Shown here: in pieces, positions 35,942 to 45,618 of the stretch | How positions within the stretch are numbered: position 1 is the first letter of the stretch | How the letters are laid out: each line of letters opens with the position of its first letter | Source of the DNA: Leptospira perdikensis | Lineage (GTDB): Bacteria; Spirochaetota; Leptospiria; Leptospirales; Leptospiraceae | Direction of reading: 5' to 3' | DNA: 64,000 bases | NCBI RefSeq assembly: GCF_004769575.1 | Contig: NZ_RQGA01000017.1 | Location: 62,001 to 126,000 of the forward strand | The notes under the pieces: model-generated | What the model was told of the DNA's origin: nothing | The model's input: the letters and a program-made list of their open reading frames with translations, nothing else | The model's database searches: none | Made by a program: the position numbers and the translations under genes

Positions 35942-38900
35942 GACAACTTAGTTTTTTAATCTTTACCTTCGTTCTATTTGTTGGTTGTCAGTCTCGGGAT
36001 TTCAAACCTGTTACTGTAAAAGATCCGGTAGTAGAAAAATCCGATGTTTCGGATCGCCAAAAAATTGAAGAAGCAAGGGCACTTGTAGCAGAAGGAAGTA
36101 ACGAATTTCAAAAAGGAAATATGGATTCTGCTTTGGAAAAAGCAAAATCTTCCATCCAAACTTTTGAACTCATTGATGGTTATTCCCTTCTTGGTTCTTC
36201 CTACTACCAATTAGGTGAATATGAAAATGCAAAACTTGCTTATGAAAAAGGCAAAAACATAGATCCTAAAAATGAAAAGTTACTCATTGGACTTGGAACT
36301 GTTCAATCCACTTTGGGAGAAAACGAAGAAGCTCTTTCTACATACCAAACTTTAAGCCAACTCAAACCAGAAGAAACTATTTATACATACAAAACAGGTA
36401 TCCTTTTAAAAAACCTAGGTCGTTACCAAGAGAGTCTTGTGGTTTTAAAATCTTTGGAATCAAAACCTGAGTTCCCTTACCCAATCGAACTTTTAAACCA
36501 ACTAGGTGATATCTGTTTAGAACTAAAAAGATACGAGGAAGCAGAAGCTTACTTTGCAAAGGCGGAAAAACTCAATCCTGAATTGAAAACTGCGAAAGAT
36601 GCCAAACTCTCTACTAAAATTGCCTCTCTCATCCAACGCGGTAATGATTTCCTGAATAAAAAAAATTATACAGAAGCCACATCTGAGTTCAAAAAAGCCA
36701 CTGACCTACAACCACAAAATGGGTCTTTATGGTCTTTTCTTGGAAATGCACAGTTACTAAACGGCAAACTCAAAGAAAGTGAAGAGAGTTTTAAAAAATC
36801 CATTTCACTCGCTGATACAAACCCCAGTGGTTATGTTGGATTGTGTAATGTATACATCCAAAATCATAATTATTCGGACTGTTTAAAAACGTCCAAACAA
36901 GCTGGTGGAAAAATTCCTAAAAACGCAGAGATCCGCAACAAACAAGGGATATGTGAATGGAAATGGGGGGAAACTAAAAAAGCCACTCTTAGTTTCCAAG
37001 ATGCTTCTTCTTGGGACCCAAACTTTTTTGAACCTAAACTAAACTTAGCTTATGTGTTAATTGATTCAGGTCGTTTTGATGAAGCTTTGGATGTATTAAA
37101 AAAAGCAGAGTCTCATCCCAAGGCTAAAAAAGAAGACATTCGAAAGGCAAAAGTTTTAGCAGAATCACAAAAATACATCGCAGATGGGGATACCTTCCTC
37201 CGCCAAGGGAAACGAAAACAAGCCTTCGATGAATATGGAAAGGCTATGGGTGTGAATCCAGAAAATCCTGCGGTTCAAAATGCATTTGGTCGTGGTTACT
37301 TTGCGTTTGGAGAATATAAAAAATCAGAAAGTTCATTTCTAGAAGCTTACCGAATGGATTCTGCTAATCCAGGCGCCTTGCAAGGGTTAGCTCGTGTTTA
37401 TGCTAAAACTGGAGAAACCAAAAAGGAAAAAGAATACATCAAAAAACTAGAGATTCTTTCGGCTACAGATCCTTTTAGTGCCATCACATTAGGTCGGATT
37501 GCCGAGGACGCTAGCAAATGGGACGAAGCGGAATCCATTTATATGGGACTGAAGAAAAAATTCCCAAACAACGATGCGATTGATTACCGATTGGGAAGTT
37601 TGTATTACAAACGTGCTGTAGAAGAAAACTCGAAAGAAAACTATACACGTGCGAATGAGTTCATTCAAAAGTCAAAAAAGTATACGAAAGACATTCCTGA
37701 ACTCATTGAAACAGAAAAGACTGTAGCAGAGAACTCTCGTTTTGCGGAGATTTTACCTTTCGTTAAGGAAGGAAACTCTCTATTCAATCGTAAAAAATAC
37801 ATTGAAGCTGTTTCTCCTTACCAAAAAGCTTATGACAAGGTTCCGAAAGCATCACTTCTTGTAAAAATTGCGGAATGTTATATTGAAAAAGGTGAGGAAG
37901 AAAAAGGCCTTTCCATTTTGGAAAATGCTGTCCGTACCAATAAAGAAAATGCGATTTCTTTTAAGGAAGGGATTTACTCCTTTTATTACAAAAAAGGTGA
38001 GTTGAAAAGAGCTGAAGACGGATTTTACGATATCTTAAGAGAAAAACCAGATTCTTATTACGCATATTATATGTTGGGTCTTGTGACCATGAAACGTAAA
38101 AATTACGAAGCGGCCATTGGTGACTTTGATCGTTCTATTTTAGTAAATCCAAATTTTGCGCCGAGTAACGTAGCCAAAGGTTTGGCATTGTATAAGTTAA
38201 ACCAAATGGATGCAGCCAAACGAGAGTTTGAAAAGGCAAGAGTGAAAGATTCTGAGTTTGGACTTTCTTCGTATAACTTAGCGATTGCTTATTTCAATGA
38301 AGACCTTACAAAAGAATCTAAATCCATTTTAGAATCCATTCGTAAAACGGATCCTGATTTTATGGATGGAGAAATCCAATTAGCTTACATTTATTTCAAA
38401 GAAAACAAATTGGAAGAAGCAGAGAAGATCATTGATCGTGTTCTAAAGGAAGAACCGTCTGCGGAAGCATTGTTTGCACAGTTCCGAATTTTAGATGCGA
38501 AACAAAAACAATCACCATCAGATAAGGTCAAAACAAAACGGAACCAAGTAAAAGAGAAAATTTTACGTGAATACGGAGAAACTAAATTCGCAAGGTTACT
38601 CCCTTCGGATGCTTTGGATGATGAACCACTCCATGTAACAGATCTAAATTTATCTGGAACTCCCGTTTCTACGCCAATTGTGTATCCTAATAGGATCATC
38701 GTCAATTATGGAACGGCTCTTGTTGGATATGATCGGATCACTAAAGAACTGGTTTGGAAACAATACACCTCCACTCCTTACCAACTTTTAGTTGCTGGGA
38801 AAGAATTAGTGGGAGTTTCCAATGATACAGCGACAAAAATCTATCCTGAATCGGGAAAGGTAAGTTTCAAAAAACAAATCCTTGTTGGTTGGAAGGTCAA

Positions 38901-39531
38901 ACAAGGTACTGCCGAAGGGAATGGATTTTTACTTCTTTTGGAAAAAGAAAAAGGAAACGATCGTAAAATTGTAAGAACAAATCCCAACTTAGAAATTGAA
39001 GAAGAATGGAACGGAAACGATTTTTTAAGTTTTTCTCATACGTCAGAAGGCAAACTCTTCGTTCTTCGTGATTTAAAGAAAGAATTCCAAATCCAAGTTT
39101 TTACCATTGGTGTTAGTTCAGAAAAAGATAAGAAGGTATCGGCTCCAGTTGCAAAGAAAGATACAAAGGAATCTGCACAAATCTTAGGATGTCTGGAAGA
39201 TACTTGTTTGATCCAATTGGGGAATCAAATGTATCAGGGAACGGAAAAAGCAAAACTTTATTCTCTTGGTAATACTGAGTCTATTCGTTCCGTTGTAAAA
39301 AATCCTGAGTCTTTACTAATCAACACTGAAAATACCGCTTATCTTTGGAAAGGTGGCTCTAAGTGGAAGGATTCCTATACCATTCAGGGAGATTTTTATT
39401 ATCCTTTGGACGGGCTTGTGGTAGAAGGTAGAGCAAAAGAATTACTCCTCATCAAAGGGAGTGACAAAACTTCTGTTCCTTGGAAAGGCGATCGTGATGG
39501 CCTTCGTATCAGTACGGTGACTGTAGACTAA
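35938..39531 (+). CDS. large TPR-repeat lipoprotein with C-terminal propeller-like region
   Basis: The 1197-residue protein has a signal peptide and lipobox FVGC (Cys17). Residues about 40-870 are tandem tetratricopeptide repeats with the 34-residue rhythm (for example AYEKGKNIDPKNEKLLIGLG and AKREFEKARVKDSEFGLSS). Residues about 890-1197 are beta-rich with PQQ/propeller-type strands (NYGTALVGYDRITKELVWKQ). TPR arrays assemble protein complexes, here outside the cytoplasm. It is the last gene of a coupled trio and is followed by a strong stem-loop. The partner or process is unknown. Confidence 0.85.
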   Translation: MRQLSFLIFTFVLFVGCQSRDFKPVTVKDPVVEKSDVSDRQKIEEARALVAEGSNEFQKGNMDSALEKAKSSIQTFELIDGYSLLGSSYYQLGEYENAKLAYEKGKNIDPKNEKLLIGLGTVQSTLGENEEALSTYQTLSQLKPEETIYTYKTGILLKNLGRYQESLVVLKSLESKPEFPYPIELLNQLGDICLELKRYEEAEAYFAKAEKLNPELKTAKDAKLSTKIASLIQRGNDFLNKKNYTEATSEFKKATDLQPQNGSLWSFLGNAQLLNGKLKESEESFKKSISLADTNPSGYVGLCNVYIQNHNYSDCLKTSKQAGGKIPKNAEIRNKQGICEWKWGETKKATLSFQDASSWDPNFFEPKLNLAYVLIDSGRFDEALDVLKKAESHPKAKKEDIRKAKVLAESQKYIADGDTFLRQGKRKQAFDEYGKAMGVNPENPAVQNAFGRGYFAFGEYKKSESSFLEAYRMDSANPGALQGLARVYAKTGETKKEKEYIKKLEILSATDPFSAITLGRIAEDASKWDEAESIYMGLKKKFPNNDAIDYRLGSLYYKRAVEENSKENYTRANEFIQKSKKYTKDIPELIETEKTVAENSRFAEILPFVKEGNSLFNRKKYIEAVSPYQKAYDKVPKASLLVKIAECYIEKGEEEKGLSILENAVRTNKENAISFKEGIYSFYYKKGELKRAEDGFYDILREKPDSYYAYYMLGLVTMKRKNYEAAIGDFDRSILVNPNFAPSNVAKGLALYKLNQMDAAKREFEKARVKDSEFGLSSYNLAIAYFNEDLTKESKSILESIRKTDPDFMDGEIQLAYIYFKENKLEEAEKIIDRVLKEEPSAEALFAQFRILDAKQKQSPSDKVKTKRNQVKEKILREYGETKFARLLPSDALDDEPLHVTDLNLSGTPVSTPIVYPNRIIVNYGTALVGYDRITKELVWKQYTSTPYQLLVAGKELVGVSNDTATKIYPESGKVSFKKQILVGWKVKQGTAEGNGFLLLLEKEKGNDRKIVRTNPNLEIEEEWNGNDFLSFSHTSEGKLFVLRDLKKEFQIQVFTIGVSSEKDKKVSAPVAKKDTKESAQILGCLEDTCLIQLGNQMYQGTEKAKLYSLGNTESIRSVVKNPESLLINTENTAYLWKGGSKWKDSYTIQGDFYYPLDGLVVEGRAKELLLIKGSDKTSVPWKGDRDGLRISTVTVD

Positions 39532-39572
39532 TCATTAATTAGAATTTCAGAGGAACGGAATACAAAGTCTTT

Positions 39573-39605
39573 TCTCAAGTAAGGAACTTCGGATCTTACT
39601 TGAGA
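39573..39605. terminator. stem-loop between the TPR gene and trmB
   Basis: TCTCAAGTAAG at 39573-39583 and CTTACTTGAGA at 39595-39605 form a perfect 11-bp stem with an 11-base loop. It sits between convergent genes and is followed on the plus strand by TGGTTTTG, a modest T-tail. It probably ends the three-gene lipoprotein operon. Confidence 0.6.
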
Positions 39606-39649
39606 TGGTTTTGATCTGGTAAAAAGAATAAATGTTCAAAGTTAGAATT

Positions 39650-40315
39650 TTATCTAACTTTGGTTCGGTTTAGGTAATAAATCCGTTTCCCTTCATTTCT
39701 TTTTTCTGTCTCGAAAAAGGATACTGGGAAACCGGGTCTTTCGAATTCATATTCTTTTTCTTCCCAAACAAATTTAGGAAATTTTCGGAATAAGGAAATG
39801 GTTCGTCTCGCATACGGACCGTAATCGGTCGCAAATAACAACTTACCGCCAGGTTTTAACAAATCATAAATTTGTTCGAGCATGTGGCTTTGCATGAGTC
39901 TGTTTTTGCGGTGTTTTTTCTTTGGCCAAGGGTCTGGGAAGTTGATGATAATTGTGTCAAAAATTTCTTTCTCTAATAATTCATCGAAAAACCACTGGAA
40001 GTTAACGGTCATATAGCGAATATTCTCTAGACCTAGCGTTTTTCGTTGTTTTTCGGTGTGTATGATTCGGTTTACCTTCTTTTCCATCAATAGGTAACCT
40101 GTTTGGTGGTCTTTTGTTGCCAATTCGATAGCAACTTCGCCCCATCCTGATCCAAGTTCTAAAACAAAGTTTTGGATCTCTTCCGGGAAAGATTTTTTTA
40201 GGTCGATTTTTTTTCCCCGGTCTTTAGGTTGCAGGAGAAAGTCTGATTGATAGGAAGTTTTGGTAGTAAACTTCCAAAGTTTTTCTTGGATTTCCGGGTT
40301 AACTAACAAATGCAT
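39650..40315 (-). CDS. trmB: tRNA (guanine-N7)-methyltransferase
   Basis: TrmB makes m7G46 in tRNA. The 221-residue protein has the SAM motif LELGSGWGEVAIELA and the family signature INFPDPWPKKKHRKNRLMQ, with the catalytic Asp in the DPW segment. Length is typical. It is divergent from the MBL-fold gene, with 42 bases between the two starts. The call is firm. Confidence 0.93.
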   Translation of the reverse strand: MHLLVNPEIQEKLWKFTTKTSYQSDFLLQPKDRGKKIDLKKSFPEEIQNFVLELGSGWGEVAIELATKDHQTGYLLMEKKVNRIIHTEKQRKTLGLENIRYMTVNFQWFFDELLEKEIFDTIIINFPDPWPKKKHRKNRLMQSHMLEQIYDLLKPGGKLLFATDYGPYARRTISLFRKFPKFVWEEKEYEFERPGFPVSFFETEKRNEGKRIYYLNRTKVR

Positions 40316-40357
40316 TCCTTCCGATGATGTATTGTCAGGATTTTAAAAAGGAACTAG

Positions 40358-41305
40358 ATGAAAATAACTCTTTTTGGTGTTAGAGGCTCACTTCCCACCC
40401 CGATCTCTAAACCGGAACAACGGGAAAAAACTTTAAAGATTCTCCAAATGGCCAAAGAAGAGTGGAAAAAGGATCCCGACGGATTCTCGGAAGAAGAATT
40501 TTTAAACCACTTACCTATCCCACTTTCCCAAGATTTGGGAGGAAACACCACCTGTGTATTTATTGAAGGGGATGGCGGTGAAAAAGTCATTTTAGATATG
40601 GGGACAGGCCTTCGGGTTCTGGGGAACCAACTAGCACCACAGGCTTTTAGCGGAGAAGATATGGACATTCATATCCTTGTCTCTCATACTCACTGGGATC
40701 ATATCCAAGGCTGGCCTTTTTTTAAACCTGGTTATTCACCATCTTGTAATATTCATTTTTACTCATGTATTGAAAATTTAGAGGAAAGATTGGTGCGCCA
40801 ACAACATCCGGAAAATTTTCCCGTGACTTTGCAACAGATGGCATCCAAAAAACACTTTCATCTTTGGAAAGAATTCGAATCATATATGTTAGGCGGATTA
40901 AAGATCATTCCTTTTGGTCTACGCCATCCCGGATCTTGTACAGGATATCGGATTCGAGAAGGAAATAAAATTTTCCTTTTTTGTACGGATGTTGAATACC
41001 GTGAAGAAGACCGAGAACATCTAATCAAAATGAAACCTCAAATTGCTGGTGCGGATCTTATTATTATTGATGCACAATATAGCACTGCTGAGGCGGAAAA
41101 AAAACTGGGTTGGGGCCACACGGCTGTGAGTAAAGCAGTAGAGTTTGCAGAAATGATGGAGATTCGTTCTGTTGTTCTCACTCACCATGAACCAGATCAT
41201 ACAGATCACGAAGTGGCTCGTATTATTTTAGATGAAGCTCGGCTATTAAAACCCGGTGGAATGCAAGTTCATATTGCTCACGAAGGCCAGAAGTTTATTC
41301 TTTAA
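40358..41305 (+). CDS. MBL-fold metallohydrolase
   Basis: The 315-residue protein begins with GVRGSLPTP, a marker of a phosphodiesterase-like MBL branch, and has the metal motif SHTHWDH, a late His in RHPGS, an Asp in FCTDVEYR, and THHEPDHTD near the end. The full set suggests a two-metal hydrolase. Related proteins act on cyclic nucleotides or RNA, but the substrate here cannot be read. AAGGA lies before the ATG. Confidence 0.8.
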   Translation: MKITLFGVRGSLPTPISKPEQREKTLKILQMAKEEWKKDPDGFSEEEFLNHLPIPLSQDLGGNTTCVFIEGDGGEKVILDMGTGLRVLGNQLAPQAFSGEDMDIHILVSHTHWDHIQGWPFFKPGYSPSCNIHFYSCIENLEERLVRQQHPENFPVTLQQMASKKHFHLWKEFESYMLGGLKIIPFGLRHPGSCTGYRIREGNKIFLFCTDVEYREEDREHLIKMKPQIAGADLIIIDAQYSTAEAEKKLGWGHTAVSKAVEFAEMMEIRSVVLTHHEPDHTDHEVARIILDEARLLKPGGMQVHIAHEGQKFIL

Positions 41306-41383
41306 ATAATCAATTTGTTTTTATTTAATTAGGATTGAGTTTGATTATGAGTCATGTATCCAACTTCTTAATCCAATCATCCT

Positions 41384-42424
41384 TCATTCATTGATTAGAT
41401 AATTGGAATGGTATCCTTTTGCTGTGCCCGACCAATCTGGACAATCTAATTTTAGATCTGCATCCCAATGGATTTGGTAGGGTTTGGCAAAGAAAAGTTG
41501 GATAAAGAATCTTAAAAATGAGGAGATGTTTTCTAAAGCACTCATTGTGGCAATAGAGCGAGTTCGTTTGACAAGTAAGGAACAGGTCCCTTCATTAAAA
41601 TACAAAATCTCAGTTTTTGGAATCGTATAACCAGAAGTAGGTTCTTTTTCCCAATCCAAAACTTCTGCTTTTTCCACTGTTCCTTCCAGAACTAAGTGAC
41701 CCGTTTTATCGAGCACAGCGACTCGACGAAAAAAAGCACCTGGAAAATTAGCATTCCCAACAAAACCACCCGTAAAAATTCTATGTCCGTCCTTAGTAAT
41801 GGATCTTACTAATTCCCATTTTTTGGAAAACTGATACACCGCTTCGTTTGACAGAATATGTTCCAAGCCACCAACACCTTTGATTTCTTCGATTGTTTCT
41901 TTGTATCGAATCGTACCTGTTACTTGAGAGAAGGAAAAAGGAATGTCTGCTTGGACAAACTTTCCTTCCTCTTTTAGTGGATATCTTCCTTTGGAAATCG
42001 GAACAGATCCTCGTCTTGGTTTGTAATCTAAATTAATTTCCCAATCACCATAGTTCATATGGATAGAATAAATTCCATTTTTGTATTCCATCCAATTTTC
42101 TCCGCTCTTTTGGTAAAACTGACCTTTCCTAAATTCATACTCGTCGGCATCGAATTCGCGTGTGGAATAAAATACTGGTTGGTCTTTTGGTTTTAAGAGT
42201 AACGATATACCATTGTTATGTGATCCTGGTCCAAAATTACTTACAAGAAATGTGGCGAATAAATTATATTTTTCATTACGAAAGGTGAAGTTCCAAGCCT
42301 GGAGATAACCTTCATCAGGGAAATGTTGGGTTTTAAAATCTTGTCCAAGTAGGATTTCTGTTGAGAGGAGGGCAAACAAAAGAAAGAACCAAATCAGTCG
42401 AAAGAATTGCCGAAACACCGGCAA
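41384..42424 (-). CDS. secreted lipocalin-like protein (CrtC/Svf1-type fold possible)
   Basis: The 346-residue protein has a signal peptide (about 1-28) and is otherwise beta-rich, with many aromatic residues. The pattern of two lipocalin-like halves and the segment EEIKGVGGLEHILS recall the AttH/CrtC/Svf1 group, but I cannot confirm this. It may bind or modify a lipid in the periplasm. It is leftward, next to another unknown leftward gene 50 bases upstream. Confidence 0.45.
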   Translation of the reverse strand: MPVFRQFFRLIWFFLLFALLSTEILLGQDFKTQHFPDEGYLQAWNFTFRNEKYNLFATFLVSNFGPGSHNNGISLLLKPKDQPVFYSTREFDADEYEFRKGQFYQKSGENWMEYKNGIYSIHMNYGDWEINLDYKPRRGSVPISKGRYPLKEEGKFVQADIPFSFSQVTGTIRYKETIEEIKGVGGLEHILSNEAVYQFSKKWELVRSITKDGHRIFTGGFVGNANFPGAFFRRVAVLDKTGHLVLEGTVEKAEVLDWEKEPTSGYTIPKTEILYFNEGTCSLLVKRTRSIATMSALENISSFLRFFIQLFFAKPYQIHWDADLKLDCPDWSGTAKGYHSNYLINE

Positions 42425-42474
42425 ATCCTAACGGGTGATTGGAAAAGAATCAAGATTTTTCTTGGGGATTTCCT

Positions 42475-42849
42475 TTAAATCGAAATGGTGCTGGGAAGAG
42501 AGAGGGCAAACAAATCTCCCAGACAAATGAGCGAAAAGACGGGATGTTCAGTATTGCCAATTTGTTTTAAACGTTCCCTCTCTTCTGCAATTCCATCAAT
42601 ATGAATCCAGCTTTCGATTTGTTCTTCGGGTAGGATGCGGCAAGCCACCTGGTATTCGAACGATCCGATTTGTGAGAAAAAAATTTGAACCGATTCAGGG
42701 GGTGAGTCTGCTAAAGTGCGCCGAAAGGCAAATTGTTTGGACTTGGTTTCACCCCGCATTTCATAGTAGTGGTTCAGAATTCTTAAGATATGTAAGAATT
42801 CTTCTTTTTTTGTCATAAGCTCGCGCCAAGGAACTTCGGTTTCTTTCAT
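42475..42849 (-). CDS. unknown small protein
   Basis: I do not recognise this 124-residue protein. It has no signal peptide; residues 1-50 are helical and charged, and the rest mixes strands and helices. It starts at an ATG (42849); an internal Met at residue 12 is a possible alternative. It faces the next unknown gene head to head across about 20-80 bases. Confidence 0.45.
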   Translation of the reverse strand: MKETEVPWRELMTKKEEFLHILRILNHYYEMRGETKSKQFAFRRTLADSPPESVQIFFSQIGSFEYQVACRILPEEQIESWIHIDGIAEERERLKQIGNTEHPVFSLICLGDLFALSLPSTISI

Positions 42850-42870
42850 GCCAATGAGGGTCGGAGCAGA

Positions 42871-43494
42871 TTGAGTTTGGTTCTTAAAAAAGGATTCTCA
42901 CTTGAAAAATACTTTCCCCTATCCAGGATGAACGAAACGGGCATGGTAACGGAGATATTAGAAATATTCTGGAAAGAGAAACTCCGGTTCGCCCAATACT
43001 GTTTTGATGAATTGGCTTTGTTGGATGCCAAGACCTTTGCTGATAAGAGAGCAGGCGGGAAATCTCCTGAATGGACTCTTGGCCAGATGATTTCTTACGA
43101 TCGCAATTTTAGTTTTTTCCTCCCCCTTTCATTACGAATCAGCGGATTTTTCTTTTTTACTGCTTTCAAAGATCAAGACATAGAAAGAGACATAGAAGCC
43201 ATCAGAGATCGGTACAGACCACCTGCTTTTCCATCCCATTTTTGGGAAATCCAGATCACAAAAGCTGCCGACCTCAAAATCAAAGCAGCAGATCCAGTGG
43301 TGAAAGAACACTGTGAATTTTGGAAAGAGGTTCTTGAGAAATTGGAATCAAAACTTTCCGGGATTTCCGATCGTGATGCCTATAGAAAAAGATATACATC
43401 CCTTACGGGAATTCATACCATTTCAGGAGCGATCAATAATTCTACGGAGTTTTGTCACTATCTTTGGAATTTGTATATGGCAAATTCAATGTAA
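42871..43494 (+). CDS. unknown helical protein
   Basis: The frame starts at a TTG (42871); ATGs at 42928 and 42943 are alternatives, so the N-terminus is uncertain. The 207-residue protein is mostly helical with one hydrophobic stretch (LSLRISGFFFFTAF). Its layout, with a WTLGQMISYDRNF helix, loosely recalls a DinB-like four-helix fold, but no metal site is clear. It lies 46 bases before icd, which has its own AGGAG site. Confidence 0.45.
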   Translation: MSLVLKKGFSLEKYFPLSRMNETGMVTEILEIFWKEKLRFAQYCFDELALLDAKTFADKRAGGKSPEWTLGQMISYDRNFSFFLPLSLRISGFFFFTAFKDQDIERDIEAIRDRYRPPAFPSHFWEIQITKAADLKIKAADPVVKEHCEFWKEVLEKLESKLSGISDRDAYRKRYTSLTGIHTISGAINNSTEFCHYLWNLYMANSM

Positions 43495-43540
43495 CTGTAA
43501 TTCAAACGAATCAAAAATTTACCGAGTTTAGGAGAAATCA

Positions 43541-44752
43541 ATGGGAAAAATTAAAGTAAAAACACCGCTTGTTGAGTTAGACGGCGATGAAATGACAAGA
43601 ATTATCTGGAAAGAAATTAAAGATCGTTTCATCCACCCTTATTTAGACATCACTTTGGAGTACTATGACTTAGGTGTTGAATACCGTGACAAAACAGATG
43701 ACCAAGTCACTGTAGATTCTGCTAACGCGATCAAAAAACATGGTGTAGGTGTTAAATGTGCAACCATCACTCCAAACGCTGACCGAGTTAAAGAATATAA
43801 CTTAAAACAAGAATGGAAATCACCTAACGGAACCATTCGTGCCATCCTTGATGGAACTGTTTTCCGTAAACCAATCATTATCAAAAACATCCCAGCAGCG
43901 GTAAACTCTTGGAAAAAACCAATCGCAATTGGAAGACATGCTTACGGTGATATCTACCGTGACGTGGAAATCCTTGTTGATGGCCCTGGAAAAGTAGAAC
44001 TCGTTTATACAGATGCTTCTGGAAAAGAAAAACAAAGACTACTTGTAAACGATTTTAAAGGTTCAGGTGTTGCTCTTGCGATGCACAACTTAGATGAGTC
44101 CATCAAGTCATTTGCAAAGGCATGTTTTACTTACGCATTGTCTGAAAAAATCAGCATCTGGTTTGCAACGAAAGATACTATTTCTAAAAAATACCATGCT
44201 CGTTTCCGTGATATTTTTGATAACATGGCAAAAGAACAAGAAGCTGCTATGAAAGCTGCTGGTATTACTTATAGTTACTACCTCATTGATGATGCAGTTG
44301 CACAAATCATGAAAAACGAAGGTGGACAACTTTGGGCGATGATGAACTACGACGGTGACGTTATGAGTGATATGGTTGCTTCTGGTTTTGGTTCCCTTGG
44401 TCTTATGACTTCTGTTCTTGTATCTCCAGACGGAAAATACGAATACGAAGCAGCGCACGGAACAGTAACTCGCCACTACCGTAAATACCAAAAAGGAGAA
44501 ACCACTTCTACAAACTCTGTGGCTTCTATTTTTGCTTGGACGGGAGCTCTTGCGAAACGTGGGGAACTTGATGGAACTCCAGAACTCGTAAACTTTGCAC
44601 TTAAATTGGAAGAAGCAATCATTGAAACCATCGAAGGTGGTGAGATGACAAAAGACTTACTTTCTCTTTCTACAGCAGCTACCAAAAAAGAATTGGATAC
44701 TTTCCAATTTATGGAAGCTGTACAAAAACGATTGGATTCTAAACTTAAATAA
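43541..44752 (+). CDS. icd: NADP-dependent isocitrate dehydrogenase, eukaryotic-type homodimer
   Basis: The enzyme oxidises isocitrate to 2-oxoglutarate in the TCA cycle. The opening [14 protein letters not shown] and the 403-residue length mark the eukaryotic-like homodimeric subfamily, not the E. coli type. Other segments are [16 protein letters not shown] for isocitrate binding, DDAVAQIMK for metal binding and [11 protein letters not shown] for the coenzyme. GTTTAGGAG precedes the ATG, and a perfect terminator follows the stop. Likely monocistronic. Confidence 0.95.
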   Translation: MGKIKVKTPLVELDGDEMTRIIWKEIKDRFIHPYLDITLEYYDLGVEYRDKTDDQVTVDSANAIKKHGVGVKCATITPNADRVKEYNLKQEWKSPNGTIRAILDGTVFRKPIIIKNIPAAVNSWKKPIAIGRHAYGDIYRDVEILVDGPGKVELVYTDASGKEKQRLLVNDFKGSGVALAMHNLDESIKSFAKACFTYALSEKISIWFATKDTISKKYHARFRDIFDNMAKEQEAAMKAAGITYSYYLIDDAVAQIMKNEGGQLWAMMNYDGDVMSDMVASGFGSLGLMTSVLVSPDGKYEYEAAHGTVTRHYRKYQKGETTSTNSVASIFAWTGALAKRGELDGTPELVNFALKLEEAIIETIEGGEMTKDLLSLSTAATKKELDTFQFMEAVQKRLDSKLK

Positions 44753-44763
44753 GTTTGGTTTCC

Positions 44764-44800
44764 TACACCCTGTCGTTTGGCAGGGTGTATCGTTGTTTTT
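44764..44800 (+). terminator. Rho-independent terminator of icd
   Basis: TACACCCTG at 44764-44772 and CAGGGTGTA at 44781-44789 pair perfectly over 9 bases with an 8-base loop. A T-rich tail (TCGTTGTTTTT) follows. It lies 12 bases after the icd stop codon. Confidence 0.8.
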
Positions 44801-44849
44801 CTAACCTCTCCTCACCTATCACTTCCTATCCCTCTTATAAAATATTTCC

Positions 44850-44877
44850 TTGCAATTGCTAATAAACTTCATACATT
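44850..44877 (+). promoter_or_regulatory. candidate promoter before the secreted protein gene
   Basis: TTGCAA at 44850-44855 and TACATT at 44872-44877 are 16 bases apart, just after the icd terminator. AAAGGAG precedes the ATG at 44904. The match to consensus is moderate. Confidence 0.4.
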
Positions 44878-44903
44878 CAATTTCCGTTATAAAGGAGATT
44901 GCC

Positions 44904-45614
44904 ATGAAACAATGTTTTTACATTTTTTGTTCTCTGTTTTTAATATTTAATTCTCTTTTCGCAGATCCAATCTCCCCCAAAAAAGGCGACAGAGTGGAAG
45001 TATATGATGCAAAAGAGGGGAAGTCATTTTCAGGAATGGTGATCAAAATAGAAAAGGAAGGGTTCCTAATTCATTATGATGGTTATGCAGATAGTTATGA
45101 CGAAATTGTCGCGCTTGATCGGATCAAACCTATGTCAGAAATTCCTGGTGTTTCTTTTATCAAATCGGAGAAGGGTAAGTCTGTCACTGTAATTGGTAAT
45201 TTAAAAACAGGCGCTATTATGGAAGATTTAGAATGGGCAGAGTCAAGTTCTATGGCATGTTGGCCCGGGATTCGCAATGTAGAGTTTGAAGGGAATCAAA
45301 TTTACTACTGGACTGACCTTCCCAAAAAATCCACTCTTATCGTTACAGTGAAACCTAAGAATAGTAAAACACGTGTTAATTTATATGCATTTAGTGGTTT
45401 TGATCCGAAATACATTCCTCCCAAAGTATATGGAGCCGTCAGTTGCGAAGCCTCACACCCTACTTGGATTGGCTCTCCTGATTTTTCGAAACCGGCAGAA
45501 CCGCAATCCATCGAACTTCGTGCAGTTGGTAATCCTTATCGCGTTTTTATTGGAGTGAGCGGGGCAAAAAATATAACTGAAGGTGACTTTGAGTTAACGT
45601 TAGAAGTCAAATAG
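44904..45614 (+). CDS. secreted protein with Tudor/SH3-like barrel
   Basis: The ATG at 44904 with an AAAGGAG site gives 236 residues; the longer open frame from 44850 lacks one. A signal peptide ends near FADPIS. Residues about 25-75 look like a small Tudor- or SH3-type barrel (GDRVEVYDAKEGKSFSGMVI, then YDGYADSYDE). The remaining part is beta-rich and unassigned. It is 4 bases before the cyclase gene, so the two are co-transcribed. A sensing role for the cyclase is possible but inferred. Confidence 0.55.
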   Translation: MKQCFYIFCSLFLIFNSLFADPISPKKGDRVEVYDAKEGKSFSGMVIKIEKEGFLIHYDGYADSYDEIVALDRIKPMSEIPGVSFIKSEKGKSVTVIGNLKTGAIMEDLEWAESSSMACWPGIRNVEFEGNQIYYWTDLPKKSTLIVTVKPKNSKTRVNLYAFSGFDPKYIPPKVYGAVSCEASHPTWIGSPDFSKPAEPQSIELRAVGNPYRVFIGVSGAKNITEGDFELTLEVK

Positions 45615-45618
45615 GATA

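Noticed and set aside
44108..44491. 127-codon minus-strand frame
   Set aside because: It is antisense to icd and has no family features; the icd call is certain.
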